Positions 27,874 to 36,510 of a DNA stretch of 64,000 bases are shown here, in pieces. The position numbers and the translations under genes were made by a program. Position 1 is the first letter of the stretch; the number at the start of each line of letters is the position of its first letter. The notes beneath the pieces are model-generated. The model saw only the letters and a list, made by a program, of their open reading frames with translations, was not told the origin of the DNA and did not search any database. This DNA is from Parasutterella excrementihominis YIT 11859 (lineage in GTDB: Bacteria; Pseudomonadota; Gammaproteobacteria; Burkholderiales; Burkholderiaceae_F): the NCBI RefSeq assembly GCF_000205025.1, contig NZ_GL883677.1, forward strand, positions 62,001 through 126,000. Direction: 5' to 3'.

Positions 27874-28485
27874 TTAGTCGCTTTCACGAACACGTCTATT
27901 GAGCATTGCCTGCGCCACGGTGTTGACATCCGTGTATTCAATTTCGGCTCCGGCAGGAACGCCTCTTGCAATGCGCGTGAGTTTTAATTGGGGATAGTGT
28001 TTGGAGAGAAGTTCCGAGACGGCAAAGGCAGTGGCCTCTCCTTCTGCGGTGAAAGAAGTTGCAATGATAACTTCTTTGACTTCGGGTTCACCGGCTCGTT
28101 CCAACAGCTTGTCCAAGCCGATTTCGTGGGGTCCGACGCCGTTTAACGGGGACAGGCGTCCCATCAGAATAAAGTAGCGGCCGTGATAAGAAAGGCTCTG
28201 CTCAATCACCATCAAATCAGCAACGCTCTCAACAATACAAAGCAGAGAGTCATCGCGGTTATGAGAAGAGCAGTAGCTGCACAGCTCGCCGTCGGTCAGA
28301 TTGTTGCAGCGGGCACAGCGATGCACCGTCTTAGTGGCCTTTAAGAGGGCCTCTCCGAGACGGTTCGCATCACTTCTGTCGCCGTTTAGCAGCTGATAAG
28401 CAATGCGCTGAGCAGCTCTCGGACCGACTCCGGGAAGCTTCTTCAGCGCATCTATCAGTTCGGCAATTGCTCCGATTTGTTCCAT
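27874..28485 (-). CDS. recR: recombination mediator RecR
   Basis: RecR works with RecF and RecO to load RecA at gaps. The 203-residue protein has the N-terminal helix-hairpin-helix (LPGVGPRAAQRIA), a four-Cys zinc finger at residues 57, 60, 69 and 72, and a Toprim domain with VCIVES-like LLCIVESVADLM. It is the last gene of dnaX-ybaB-recR, a highly conserved order, four bases after ybaB. Confidence 0.96.
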   Translation of the reverse strand: MEQIGAIAELIDALKKLPGVGPRAAQRIAYQLLNGDRSDANRLGEALLKATKTVHRCARCNNLTDGELCSYCSSHNRDDSLLCIVESVADLMVIEQSLSYHGRYFILMGRLSPLNGVGPHEIGLDKLLERAGEPEVKEVIIATSFTAEGEATAFAVSELLSKHYPQLKLTRIARGVPAGAEIEYTDVNTVAQAMLNRRVRESD

Positions 28486-28489
28486 TGAA

Positions 28490-28816
28490 TTAGAACGGGA
28501 GTTTCATACCACCGGTTGCCTTGCTGATCTTGGCATTGGTTTCGGCTTCGACCTTCTTGGAAGCATCGTTGATTGCCGTCAGAAGGAGGTCTTCGAGCAT
28601 TTCGCGGTCAGCATCGGCACCGACAAGGCTGTCGTCGATCATGACGCGGCGGCAGACGTTCTTGCAGGTCATCGTAACTTTAACCATACCGTTGCCGGCT
28701 TCACCGGTGACTTCAATAGTTTCGAGCTCTTTCTGGGCTTTCTGAATGTTCATCTGCATCATCTGAGCCTGTTTCATCATCTGGCCCATCTGACCCATTC
28801 CGCCAAATCCTTTCAT
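28490..28816 (-). CDS. ybaB: nucleoid-associated protein YbaB/EbfC
   Basis: The 108-residue protein is a dimeric DNA-binding protein of the YbaB/EbfC family. The Met- and Gln-rich start (MGQMMKQAQMMQMNIQKAQ) and VTGEAGNGMVKVTM match the family. It sits between dnaX and recR on the same strand, with 17 bases separating it from the dnaX stop. Confidence 0.95.
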   Translation of the reverse strand: MKGFGGMGQMGQMMKQAQMMQMNIQKAQKELETIEVTGEAGNGMVKVTMTCKNVCRRVMIDDSLVGADADREMLEDLLLTAINDASKKVEAETNAKISKATGGMKLPF

Positions 28817-28833
28817 TTTGATTCCTCTTAAAT

Positions 28834-30915
28834 TTAAATTGTTCTAACTTTGCCTTCTTTATCTAAAAGGTCCAAGTCTTCTGCCTTCGGCTCGACGTTA
28901 AAGACCTTCATGAAAGAAAGAATTCTTTTGTCTTTCTTCAGCTCGGAGAGCTTTTTCTGCTTTTCTGCTAAAAATCTCTGAGCGTAAAGCGTACGAAGAT
29001 TCTGGTATTTCGAGGGTGCCGTCGTCACTGTGACGAGGACATCGCTCCCAAGAACCTTCTTTAGTTCGGCCGCAAGTTTAGCAACCATATCGTGCGCTGT
29101 CAGTTTTTCCAAATCCACGGTGAGCTTCATATTCTGACCGTCGAAACTCTCCAGCTCGGCGCTGGTCACTAACGGCTGAGACGCCGGATCCAAATGAATC
29201 TTTTCTGCGGCTTCAAGCCACGCGTTCATCTGAACGGGTTCAGCGGGAATATATTCCTTCTGCTTTTCCTGAGGAGCGGGCGGGAGCACGGAGACCCCGG
29301 CTTCTTCTGAATATTCTTCGGGCCAAGCCGGAGGCGCCATCCAATCGAGGTCATCGGGGGGGACGCTGTCAGTCTCCGGAACCCACGGCGCATCGTCATC
29401 CGGCATGTCGATCGAAGGGATAGCAGGAGCGGCTGCTATTTCCGGAGGAAAAGGCTCAGCTTCCGGCGCCTTCGGCTGAGGGTTGACTTCTTTTGCCGCC
29501 GGAGCCGCTGCTGCCGGTTTTGACTTTTCGGCCGCTTTCTTCTTTAAGTTGGGAACTGCGGACTCCGAACCTTGAGGAACGAAGACGGGTTTGCCTGTCG
29601 CAATACTGTGATCCCAGGGAATGCCTTCCAGCTCCTGTGTGGATAAAACCGGTTTTGCAGAAGCCGCCGGAGCTTCAGGAGCTTTCGGCTGAGTATCTAC
29701 TGACTGAGCTTTTTGCTGCGCCGGCAGCTCAGTCTTAGCCGGCTCAGTTTTTGGGAGGGCTGGTGCCTCTTCTTTATGCGTTACAGCAGCAGGCAGGCTT
29801 TTCGGCATCTTTCCTTCTAAAGGAGCAAACGCCAGCATGCGCAGAAGCGCCATTGTGAAACCTGCATACTCATCGGGTGCCAGCGCCATATCGTTGCGTC
29901 CATGAATCGCAATCTGATAAAAGAGCTGGACTTCGTCCGGAGAAAACACGCTCGCCAATTGACGGAGTTCGGGCGCGTCAGGTTCTTCATCGGTCAGAAT
30001 TTCCGGCAGCTGCTGCGCCATCGCAATGCGGTGCAGCAGAACGGCCAAATCCTTCATCGCCTGCGTATAAGACAAGCTGCGGGCACCGATTTCGTCGGCC
30101 ACCTTCATGATCTCTTTCGGCTCATGGTTGGCCAAGGCGCCGAGCAAACGAATCAGTGTCGTCGAGTCAATCGTACCGAGCATCTCGCGCACTGACTCCA
30201 ATGTAACATTACCTGCACTGTAGGCGATTGCCTGGTCCAGGAGGGAAAGTCCGTCGCGCATGGAGCCTCTCGCTCCCGAAGCAAGCATTCTAAGAGCCGG
30301 CTTCTCAAAAGAAATTTGTTCTTTCTCTAGAAGCTCTGCCATATGGGAGGAAATAAGCTGAGGAGACAAACTCTTCAGATTGAACTGCAAACAACGAGAA
30401 AGAACCGTAACCGGCACCTTTTGAGGATCCGTTGTGGCCAAAATAAATTTGACGTATTCGGGCGGTTCCTCCAAAGTCTTAAGCATGGCGTTAAATGCCG
30501 CGGAAGTCAGCTGGTGAACTTCGTCGATCATGTAGACCTTAAAGCGGGCATTCGTCGGAACATATTTGGCTCTTTCCAAAAGCGAAACCATGTCGTCAAT
30601 ACCGCGGGTCGAAGCCGCGTCCATTTCGATGTAATCTACGAAACGATCTTCATCAATCGCGCGACAAGCCTCGCACACTCCGCAAGGCTCTGCTGTGATG
30701 CCGCCTTTCCCGTCCGGCCCGACACAGTTTAGGCATTTAGCAAGAATTCTGGAGATTGTGGTTTTTCCAACTCCTCGCGTGCCGGTAAAAAGATAGGCGT
30801 GGTGCAGCCGATTTTCCGTCAGAGCATGCGTCAGAGCTCGAACAACGTGATCCTGTCCGAGCAAAGAAGAAAAATCATGAGGCCGCCACTTGCGTGCCAA
30901 AACTTGGTATGACAT
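28834..30915 (-). CDS. dnaX: DNA polymerase III subunits tau/gamma
   Basis: DnaX is the clamp-loader ATPase and, as tau, couples polymerase and helicase. The N-terminus has YQVLARKWRPHDFSSLLGQ, Walker A TGTRGVGKTT near residues 44-53, the zinc module C-x-x-x-x-x-C-G-V-C-E-A-C, Walker B-like MIDEVHQL and sensor SRCLQF. After residue 365 comes a Pro/Ala/Glu-rich linker, then the tau C-terminal domain contacting alpha. At 693 residues it is full tau. I saw no A-AAA-AAG slippery site in the linker, so programmed gamma production of the E. coli kind is not supported. Confidence 0.95.
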   Translation of the reverse strand: MSYQVLARKWRPHDFSSLLGQDHVVRALTHALTENRLHHAYLFTGTRGVGKTTISRILAKCLNCVGPDGKGGITAEPCGVCEACRAIDEDRFVDYIEMDAASTRGIDDMVSLLERAKYVPTNARFKVYMIDEVHQLTSAAFNAMLKTLEEPPEYVKFILATTDPQKVPVTVLSRCLQFNLKSLSPQLISSHMAELLEKEQISFEKPALRMLASGARGSMRDGLSLLDQAIAYSAGNVTLESVREMLGTIDSTTLIRLLGALANHEPKEIMKVADEIGARSLSYTQAMKDLAVLLHRIAMAQQLPEILTDEEPDAPELRQLASVFSPDEVQLFYQIAIHGRNDMALAPDEYAGFTMALLRMLAFAPLEGKMPKSLPAAVTHKEEAPALPKTEPAKTELPAQQKAQSVDTQPKAPEAPAASAKPVLSTQELEGIPWDHSIATGKPVFVPQGSESAVPNLKKKAAEKSKPAAAAPAAKEVNPQPKAPEAEPFPPEIAAAPAIPSIDMPDDDAPWVPETDSVPPDDLDWMAPPAWPEEYSEEAGVSVLPPAPQEKQKEYIPAEPVQMNAWLEAAEKIHLDPASQPLVTSAELESFDGQNMKLTVDLEKLTAHDMVAKLAAELKKVLGSDVLVTVTTAPSKYQNLRTLYAQRFLAEKQKKLSELKKDKRILSFMKVFNVEPKAEDLDLLDKEGKVRTI

Positions 30916-31134
30916 TAGGCTATTCCGAAATATGTTGTTCAGCCGATTATGCGGAGAGCTGTTCTCCCGTTATCGAGCTTTTAAGCATGAGGATAATCCT
31001 ATCTCAATTCTGCTCGGATTGTCCTATTCGTCATCGAGTTAGGAAATACTTCTTTACGTCAAAGAAGTCGGCCAAACACTCTCCGATTCATCCGGACCTT
31101 TGAGCTAAGCCGTAAGAGGCTGTAGATATAATAC

Positions 31135-31156
31135 AGGGCGCCGCTATGGGCGCCCT
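31135..31156. terminator. hairpin terminator after the acetyltransferase gene
   Basis: Perfect eight-base arms AGGGCGCC (31135-31142) and GGCGCCCT (31149-31156) lie 18 bases past the acetyltransferase stop. On the minus strand the tail is GTATTATATC, and on the plus strand TCTACTTTTT, so activity is possible in either direction. The 30916-31134 interval upstream of dnaX shows no gene. Confidence 0.65.
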
Positions 31157-31173
31157 TCTACTTTTTAAACTCT

Positions 31174-31683
31174 TTATTTTGCAAGTGCTTTTTGAGCAAA
31201 TTGCTCAAGTTTTTCACCGGTCAGACGGCAAATACGCCATTCCTGCATAACAGTAGCGCCGATGCTTTCATAGAAATCAATTGCCGGCTGATTCCAATCC
31301 AGAACAGACCACTCAAATCGGCCGCATCCGTCAGCCACAGCTTTGGCCGCCAAATAATTCATCATCTTCTTGCCGATGCCGCGGTGTCTGTATTCAGGAA
31401 GTACAAAAATATCTTCTAAGTAGAGACCCTTGCGCGCAAGGAAGGTAGAGAAGTTATAGAAATAAAGCGCAAAGCTTACCGGTTTTTCTGTTCCGTTTTT
31501 TCCCGTCAGCCAGCCAACTACGGCATAACATTCGGGTTTGTCTCCGAAAAGGCATTTTTCAAGGAGTTCGGGAGTGACCTGACACTGGTCGTCAAGTTTT
31601 TCGTAATGGGCCAATCCGCGGATAAGTTCGGCAATAACCGGGCAATCTTGAGGACGAGCATTGCGAATATTGAAGTTATCCAT
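31174..31683 (-). CDS. GNAT-family N-acetyltransferase (diamine acetyltransferase-like)
   Basis: The 169-residue protein has the GNAT acetyl-CoA motif RHRGIGKKMMNYLA (Q/R-x-x-G-x-G/A) near residue 99, preceded by LEDIFVLPEYR and followed by WNQPAIDFYESIGA. The start NIRNARPQDCPVIAELIRGLAHYEKL resembles SSAT/thialysine acetyltransferases, so a polyamine or thialysine substrate is possible but unproven. It lies just downstream of the 4.5S RNA gene on the same strand, and the ATG follows an AAGGTG site; readthrough from the RNA promoter could express it. Confidence 0.85.
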   Translation of the reverse strand: MDNFNIRNARPQDCPVIAELIRGLAHYEKLDDQCQVTPELLEKCLFGDKPECYAVVGWLTGKNGTEKPVSFALYFYNFSTFLARKGLYLEDIFVLPEYRHRGIGKKMMNYLAAKAVADGCGRFEWSVLDWNQPAIDFYESIGATVMQEWRICRLTGEKLEQFAQKALAK

Positions 31684-31707
31684 TTGAGCACCTTATTGAA
31701 AAGGAAA

Positions 31708-31800
31708 GGCGAACCACACCTCGGCACTGCTAGTTTCGCTATGGCTGCTTCGTTCCCGACCTGACCAGATTCACGACATTCACATGCGAGGGGGCTCGCC
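31708..31800 (-). ncRNA. ffs: 4.5S RNA, signal recognition particle RNA (small type)
   Basis: On the minus strand the domain IV core reads CTGGTCAGGTCGGGAACGAA followed by GCAGCC, which matches the conserved GGUCAGGUCCGGAAGGAAGCAGCC pattern with its Ffh-binding internal loops and apical GGGAAC-type tetraloop. The ends pair: GGCGAGCC (31793-31800) with GGTTCGCC (31708-31715), one G-U. The length of about 93 bases is typical of small bacterial 4.5S RNA. It scaffolds Ffh for cotranslational targeting. A T-rich tail (TTTCCTTTTC) follows. Proximity to dnaX is a common arrangement. Confidence 0.92.
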
Positions 31801-31808
31801 GGCTACGA

Positions 31809-31837
31809 ATTATATATGAATTTGAATTCTGCGCCAG
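31809..31837 (-). promoter_or_regulatory. promoter of the 4.5S RNA gene
   Basis: A consensus -10 TATAAT (31809-31814, minus strand) lies eight bases before the predicted RNA 5' end. The -35 at about 31832-31837 (CTGGCG) is a poor match. Confidence 0.6.
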
Positions 31838-31920
31838 CAAAGAAAATGAAACTGAAATAGAGAGCCTTTTTCACGATTCAGAGTGGTAAGATGAACTAAC
31901 TATAAGAAAAGGAGGAGAAA

Positions 31921-32166
31921 ATGATTAGATTCAGCGTTCCATTCATCGCCCTTATGCTCGCGTTCTCCGGCACGGCCAATGCTAAATTTATTGGTCGTTG
32001 GGATCCTGCCGCCTACGCCCAGGGTAAATTTGAAATTCAAAAAACAGCCTTTGTTCAGAAAGAACCTGTTGTTGAAAAAATTCAGATTGAAAGCAAACAC
32101 ATTCTTGTGAAAGTCGATTACACAGGAAAGATTTTCCGAAAAGGGTATGCGTTTGCTAAAAATTAA
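31921..32166 (+). CDS. small exported protein of unknown function
   Basis: The 81-residue protein has a clear Sec signal peptide: MIRFSVPFIALMLAFSGTAN followed by A-K, with cleavage likely after T-A-N-A (residue 21). The mature part of about 60 residues is rich in Lys, Phe, Val and Ile in an alternating pattern suggestive of beta strands, and has no Cys. The ATG follows a near-perfect AAGGAGGAGAAA site, and a terminator lies 20 bases after the stop, so it appears to be a real single-gene unit. I do not recognise the family. Confidence 0.75.
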   Translation: MIRFSVPFIALMLAFSGTANAKFIGRWDPAAYAQGKFEIQKTAFVQKEPVVEKIQIESKHILVKVDYTGKIFRKGYAFAKN

Positions 32167-32186
32167 CCTTGTCCAATAGTCAAACG

Positions 32187-32225
32187 AGCGTCGCTCCGGA
32201 AAGTAGTTTCTGCGCGGCGCTTTTT
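32187..32225 (+). terminator. rho-independent terminator after the small exported protein gene
   Basis: Arms AGCGTCGC (32187-32194) and GCGGCGCT (32214-32221), one U-G pair, enclose a loop with an inner GAAA/TTTC pairing and are followed by TTTT. Confidence 0.75.
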
Positions 32226-32512
32226 AGTTCTGCTTATTTGGATCGTTTTCAAAACTCCGGCCTGCACCCGCTTAGCTTTTCCTTCCTTGTCCGCTCAACG
32301 TTCTAAGAAGTTTTCACACATTGTTAATATCTAACGTTGCACACACACGCCCTCAAGGTTGCTTCAAATGTGTATAGTTACAAAAATCCAGCATGAGTTT
32401 CACCTTTTTGGGGTTGTTAGTTAAGCCCTGAAAGCTCTCGGTGATAGTATCCCATCATCCGTTGGAGCCGATTTCGGTTCCAGGGAATCAATAATTGGAG
32501 GTAATTTAAAAA
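32226..32512 (+). promoter_or_regulatory. long upstream region of trxA
   Basis: The 287 bases before trxA hold no gene that I can see. A TATAGT-type -10 occurs near 32394-32400. Just before the ribosome binding site a hairpin GGAGCC/GGTTCC (32464-32481) can form. The strong GGAGGTAA site is at 32497-32504. A long untranslated leader is likely. Confidence 0.4.
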
Positions 32513-32833
32513 ATGGCCTTGAAACAAGTTACAGACGCCAGCTTTGTTGACGACGTCCTGAATCAAAAAGGTGTGGTGGTCGTTGACTTCTGGGCTCCCT
32601 GGTGCGGTCCCTGCCGCATGCTCGGACCGGTTCTTGAAAAAGCTGCCGAAACCCTTCCCGACGGCGTTCAGATCGTTAAATACAACGTTGATGAGTGCCA
32701 GGATGTTGCTTCTCAGCTGGGCGTTCGCGGTATTCCGACTCTTGCCGTTTACAAAGACGGTCAGCTCCAGGCTCAGCAGGCCGGCGCTATGAATTCCGCT
32801 CAGTTCTCTGAATTCCTCAAGAACTTCATCTAA
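32513..32833 (+). CDS. trxA: thioredoxin 1
   Basis: The 106-residue protein has the redox motif W-C-G-P-C at residues 30-34 in VVDFWAPWCGPCRML and the cis-Pro loop RGIPTLAVYKDGQ. It reduces protein disulfides in the cytoplasm with thioredoxin reductase. The ATG follows GGAGGTAA. trxA upstream of rho is a conserved proteobacterial order. Confidence 0.97.
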   Translation: MALKQVTDASFVDDVLNQKGVVVVDFWAPWCGPCRMLGPVLEKAAETLPDGVQIVKYNVDECQDVASQLGVRGIPTLAVYKDGQLQAQQAGAMNSAQFSEFLKNFI

Positions 32834-32843
32834 TTTTGCTCTA

Positions 32844-32876
32844 CAACGGTTCGATTTCCTCTTTATCGAACCGTTG
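32844..32876 (+). terminator. strong hairpin between trxA and rho
   Basis: Perfect 12-base arms at 32844-32855 and 32865-32876 enclose a nine-base loop, 10 bases past the trxA stop. The tail is C/T-rich (CTTCCTTCCTCCC) rather than a pure T-run, so it may be a terminator or a stabilising 3' end with some readthrough into rho. Confidence 0.7.
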
Positions 32877-32970
32877 CTTCCTTCCTCCCTTAATTCTTCT
32901 TTCCTCTTTTATTTAAATCTCTTCGCTTGGGATTGTTGTGTAATCCTTATTTGCAAGAGCTTCATTTCCT

Positions 32971-34227
32971 ATGCATTTATCCGACCTTAAATCCAAGCAC
33001 GTCTCCGAGCTTCTCGATATTGCTTTAGAGCTCGATGTTGATAACGCCAGCCGCCTTCGCAAGCAGGAACTCATGTTCGCTATCTTGAAGAAACGTGCGA
33101 AAGCCGGCGAACAGATTTTCGGTGACGGAACTTTGGAAATCCTTCCTGACGGATTCGGTTTCCTTCGCTCTCCGGTTTCTTCTTATTTAGCCAGCACGGA
33201 AGATATTTACATTTCTCCGTCTCAGATCCGCCGCTTCAATCTTCATACCGGTGACACGGTTGAAGGTGAAGTCCGCATTCCGAAAGACGGCGAGCGTTAT
33301 TTTGCTTTAGTCAAAGTCGACAAAGTTAACGGTCTTCCTCCCGAAGCTCTTAAACACCGCATTCTCTTCGAAAACCTGACTCCGCTTTTCCCGAACCAGC
33401 CGCTCAAACTCGAACGCAATATCTCGGGCGACGAGAACCTCACCGGTCGTTTGATCGACATCCTCGCTCCGATCGGTAAAGGTCAGCGTGCTCTGCTGGT
33501 TGCCTCTCCGAAGTCCGGTAAGACCGTTTTAATGCAGCACATCGCTCACGCGATTACAGCCAACTATCCGGACGTTATCTTGATGGTCCTTCTGATCGAC
33601 GAACGTCCGGAAGAAGTGACGGAAATGGAACGTTCCGTCAAAGGTGAAGTCATTGCCTCTACCTTCGATGAACCGGCTACCCGCCATGTTCAGGTTGCAG
33701 AAATGGTCATCGAAAAAGCCAAACGCCTGGCTGAAAGCAAGAAAGACGTTGTCATCCTTCTTGACTCCATTACTCGTCTGGCCCGCGCCTACAACACTGT
33801 CGTCCCGACTTCCGGCAAAGTGCTCACCGGCGGCGTGGACTCCAACGCCCTGCAGCGCCCGAAACGCATTCTCGGTGCAGCCCGCAATCTGGAAGAAGGC
33901 GGCTCGCTCACGATCATCGGCACTGCTCTGGTAGAAACCGGCAGCCGTATGGACGATGTGATTTATGAAGAATTCAAGGGTACCGGCAACATGGAAATCC
34001 ATCTGGACCGACGTCTTGCTGAAAAGCGCGTCTACCCGGCCATTAACGTTGCCAAGAGCGGAACCCGTAAGGAAGAACTGCTTCTAGCTCCGCAGGAACT
34101 TCAGAACATTTGGATTCTTAGAAAGTTCCTCTACGACATGGACGAAATCCAGGCAATGGAATTCCTGCTTGATAAGATGCGCCCGACAAAGAACAATGCT
34201 GAGTTCTTTGCCATGATGCGCCGATAA
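32971..34227 (+). CDS. rho: transcription termination factor Rho
   Basis: Rho is the hexameric RNA helicase that ends transcription at C-rich unstructured sites. The 418-residue protein has the N-terminal [18 protein letters not shown], the OB-fold primary RNA site ([15 protein letters not shown]), Walker [10 protein letters not shown], Walker [17 protein letters not shown], the Q-loop [13 protein letters not shown] and the R-loop [18 protein letters not shown]. Length is the same as E. coli Rho (419). The DNA upstream (32877-32970) is very T/C-rich, as expected for a rut-like leader of the self-regulated rho gene. Confidence 0.97.
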   Translation: MHLSDLKSKHVSELLDIALELDVDNASRLRKQELMFAILKKRAKAGEQIFGDGTLEILPDGFGFLRSPVSSYLASTEDIYISPSQIRRFNLHTGDTVEGEVRIPKDGERYFALVKVDKVNGLPPEALKHRILFENLTPLFPNQPLKLERNISGDENLTGRLIDILAPIGKGQRALLVASPKSGKTVLMQHIAHAITANYPDVILMVLLIDERPEEVTEMERSVKGEVIASTFDEPATRHVQVAEMVIEKAKRLAESKKDVVILLDSITRLARAYNTVVPTSGKVLTGGVDSNALQRPKRILGAARNLEEGGSLTIIGTALVETGSRMDDVIYEEFKGTGNMEIHLDRRLAEKRVYPAINVAKSGTRKEELLLAPQELQNIWILRKFLYDMDEIQAMEFLLDKMRPTKNNAEFFAMMRR

Positions 34228-34239
34228 TCAGGCATCTGT

Positions 34240-34267
34240 TTGCTTTACAAGGAAATTTGGGTATAAT
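34240..34267 (+). promoter_or_regulatory. rpmE2 promoter
   Basis: TTGCTT (34240-34245) and a perfect TATAAT (34262-34267) are 16 bases apart, just after the rho stop. Transcription would begin near 34274, giving a leader of about 100 bases. Confidence 0.75.
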
Positions 34268-34325
34268 TTTGCCCTTGTTTTTATTAACTTAGGCACGTTC
34301 TGACATGCCGGACGTAAGACTCACA

Positions 34326-34368
34326 ACGGTGAGCGGTCTCGCAAGGTTGGTGGCGACCGACATTTTTT
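34326..34368 (+). promoter_or_regulatory. structured rpmE2 leader with terminator-like hairpin
   Basis: The stem CGGTCTCGC (34334-34342) with GCGACCG (34353-34359), one bulged base, is followed at once by ACATTTTTTGG, and the ATG comes nine bases after the T-run. A terminator so close to the start suggests an attenuator; ribosomal protein L31 leaders acting in autoregulation are known in several bacterial groups. Confidence 0.55.
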
Positions 34369-34377
34369 GGAATACAC

Positions 34378-34674
34378 ATGAAACCGAATATTCATCCGCA
34401 GTATCGTGAAGTTGCCTTCACCGATATGTCCATCGGCAAGACCTTCATTATTCGCTCTACTGCCGACGCTCGTGACACCATCGAAATCGACGGCGTTACC
34501 TATCCGCAGGTTAAGCTTGATACCTCCAGCGAATCTCATCCTTTCTACACTGGCGCTCAGACACGTATCGTCGAAGCCGGCCGCGTTGAAAAATTCCGTC
34601 AGAAATTCGCTGCTAAGTCTGCTGCCCTTAACGCTTCTGCTGAAGCTGCCAAGGCTGCTAAGGCTAAAAAATAA
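34378..34674 (+). CDS. rpmE2: ribosomal protein L31, type B
   Basis: The sequence [20 protein letters not shown] with [21 protein letters not shown] is the type B (zinc-independent) L31; no C-x-x-C pair is present. L31 bridges the subunits in the 70S ribosome. After residue 80 there is an extra Ala/Lys-rich tail, so that the protein has 98 residues against about 87 in E. coli YkgM. As a C-minus form it may be the only L31 or the zinc-starvation one; the genome would have to be checked for the C-plus paralogue. Confidence 0.95.
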   Translation: MKPNIHPQYREVAFTDMSIGKTFIIRSTADARDTIEIDGVTYPQVKLDTSSESHPFYTGAQTRIVEAGRVEKFRQKFAAKSAALNASAEAAKAAKAKK

Positions 34675-34697
34675 TTTTTCAGTTTCATACTGATCCG

Positions 34698-34727
34698 AAG
34701 GGCAGCCTTTTGGGCTGCCCTTTTCTT
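34698..34727 (+). terminator. rho-independent terminator after rpmE2
   Basis: Perfect ten-base arms AAGGGCAGCC (34698-34707) and GGCTGCCCTT (34713-34722) are followed by TTCTTT. Confidence 0.9.
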
Positions 34728-34769
34728 TAGTAAAATCGCACCTTTCAGGTCTACAACCACACTGCTTCG

Positions 34770-36494
34770 ATGTTAAGTAACCATTCCTCTCCGGCCGTCG
34801 TCAGCGCTTCGGCTGCCGGTAAGCTTCCGAGAGCTGCATTGATTGCACTTTTAGTTGCCTTCGTGCTGCCGTTGTTCTTTTCTACGGATGTCTGGAGCGG
34901 AAAGTCGCTTATTTCGTTCGGTGTTGCGTGGAACATGGCCAACGGTTCCTTTGCCGACTGGCTTCTTCCGAACGTCAACGGATTCCCGGCTTCCGACGTC
35001 GGACCGCTTTCCTTCTGGTTTGCAGCACTCAGCATCAAGGTTTTCGGACCTCTTTTCGGAAACGTAGAGGCATTTCATATCACCGCAGGTTTGTGGTTTT
35101 CAGTGACCACGGCCGCGATTTGGTATTCCACTTATCTTCTTTCCCGACGCGATGAAGCTCAGCCCGTGAGCTTTGCCTTCGGCGGTGAAGCCGCTCGCAA
35201 AGACTACGGCCGCTTAGTCGCCGATATTGCCGTTCTCTTAACTGTCGGCACCTACGGCATCATTTCCGCTTTCCACGAACTGACACCGGTTACCTGTCTG
35301 CTCGCTTTTTCTGCCTTGGCTTTCTACGGCATCGTATTAAGTCTTCAATATCTGTGGCGCGGTTCCATTATTGCCGGACTTTCTATCGGCGCAATTGCCT
35401 TAGCCAGCAGTCCCGGAGCCGGCCTTTGGTGCTTTTTCGGCGCTTGGGTCGCGATTTTCCTGACGCCTGACTACACCAGCCGTTCCAAACGCGCCGTGCT
35501 GACTTTATCGATAGCCTTTGCAACAGCAATGCTGTGGCCGATCCTGGTCTTTGCCTGTTTCCCCGCAGAAGCCGCAGAATGGTTCAAGAGCTGGATCTCT
35601 ACCAGTCTTGCCGTGCTTTCTCCGCTGCCGGCTGACGAATACCTTTGGCTGCTTAAAAACATTTCCTGGCTGACCTTCCCCCTTTGGCCTTTGGCTTTGT
35701 GGGGCATCTACGCCTGGAGAGACCAGATTCGTCAGGCTCCGCTGATTATTCCGCTTTCCTTCTCGGTTGTTGCACTTTGCTCCGTGATCTTCACCGGAAC
35801 CGAGCTGTACAGCACCCTGCTCTTTTTAGTTCCTTCGCTGTCTGTTTTAGCCGCACTCGGCGTCGTCAGTCTTAAACGCAGCCGCGAGAACTTCCTGGAC
35901 TTGTATTCCGGCATTATTTATACACTTGCCGTAATTGCCGTCTGGATTTACTTCTTCGCCTGGACAGAAGGCGTTCCGGCCAAAATGGCTTTCTCCCTTA
36001 CTCGTTTAGCCCCGGAGGTTGAGCCGCACGGAACTTCCGTTTTCCTCTTCTTCCTTGCCGTTACCGCCACGGTCCTTTGGATTGCAATCGTCTTCTGGCG
36101 CTTGTTCAAACACCCGGTTTTCTCCTGGAGAGGCGCATGGATGGCCGGAACCGGCCTGACTGCGGTATGGATCATCGTCATGAGCTTATTCGTCAACTTG
36201 ATTGACGGAGCTCGTTCTATGAAGCCGATTGTCGACAACTTCAAAGCAGTTGTCGTTGAAAACAAAATTCCGCTCGACAAGATCGGTGCTTCTCATTTAA
36301 CTTTGAGCAATATCGCTGCTTTTAATTACTGGGGCGGTGTCAACTTTGATAAGCAGGCAGACGCACCTTGGGTTCTGCGTGCCGTTGACCGAGATTACGA
36401 TGAAAACACGCTTGACCTTCGCTACGAAGTTGTTGATGTTTTCCAAGGCCGTCCGAGAAGCAGCGAAAAGTTCCTCTTAATTCGCAGAAAGTAG
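34770..36494 (+). CDS. polytopic membrane protein, ArnT/GT39 (PMT)-like glycosyltransferase family
   Basis: The 574-residue protein has about 11-12 hydrophobic segments and a soluble C-terminal part from about residue 480. The first loop contains WSGKSLISFGVAWNMANGSF, then FPASDVGPLSFWFAALSIKVFG, the layout of GT39/ArnT-type transferases, which use polyprenyl-phosphate sugars on the periplasmic side; the acidic residues of the first loop are weakly preserved, so activity is uncertain. It follows rpmE2 and precedes a MATE transporter by 16 bases, so the two are probably cotranscribed. The acceptor and sugar are unknown. Confidence 0.65.
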   Translation: MLSNHSSPAVVSASAAGKLPRAALIALLVAFVLPLFFSTDVWSGKSLISFGVAWNMANGSFADWLLPNVNGFPASDVGPLSFWFAALSIKVFGPLFGNVEAFHITAGLWFSVTTAAIWYSTYLLSRRDEAQPVSFAFGGEAARKDYGRLVADIAVLLTVGTYGIISAFHELTPVTCLLAFSALAFYGIVLSLQYLWRGSIIAGLSIGAIALASSPGAGLWCFFGAWVAIFLTPDYTSRSKRAVLTLSIAFATAMLWPILVFACFPAEAAEWFKSWISTSLAVLSPLPADEYLWLLKNISWLTFPLWPLALWGIYAWRDQIRQAPLIIPLSFSVVALCSVIFTGTELYSTLLFLVPSLSVLAALGVVSLKRSRENFLDLYSGIIYTLAVIAVWIYFFAWTEGVPAKMAFSLTRLAPEVEPHGTSVFLFFLAVTATVLWIAIVFWRLFKHPVFSWRGAWMAGTGLTAVWIIVMSLFVNLIDGARSMKPIVDNFKAVVVENKIPLDKIGASHLTLSNIAAFNYWGGVNFDKQADAPWVLRAVDRDYDENTLDLRYEVVDVFQGRPRSSEKFLLIRRK

Positions 36495-36510
36495 TTTCTG
36501 CCTTTTTGGT

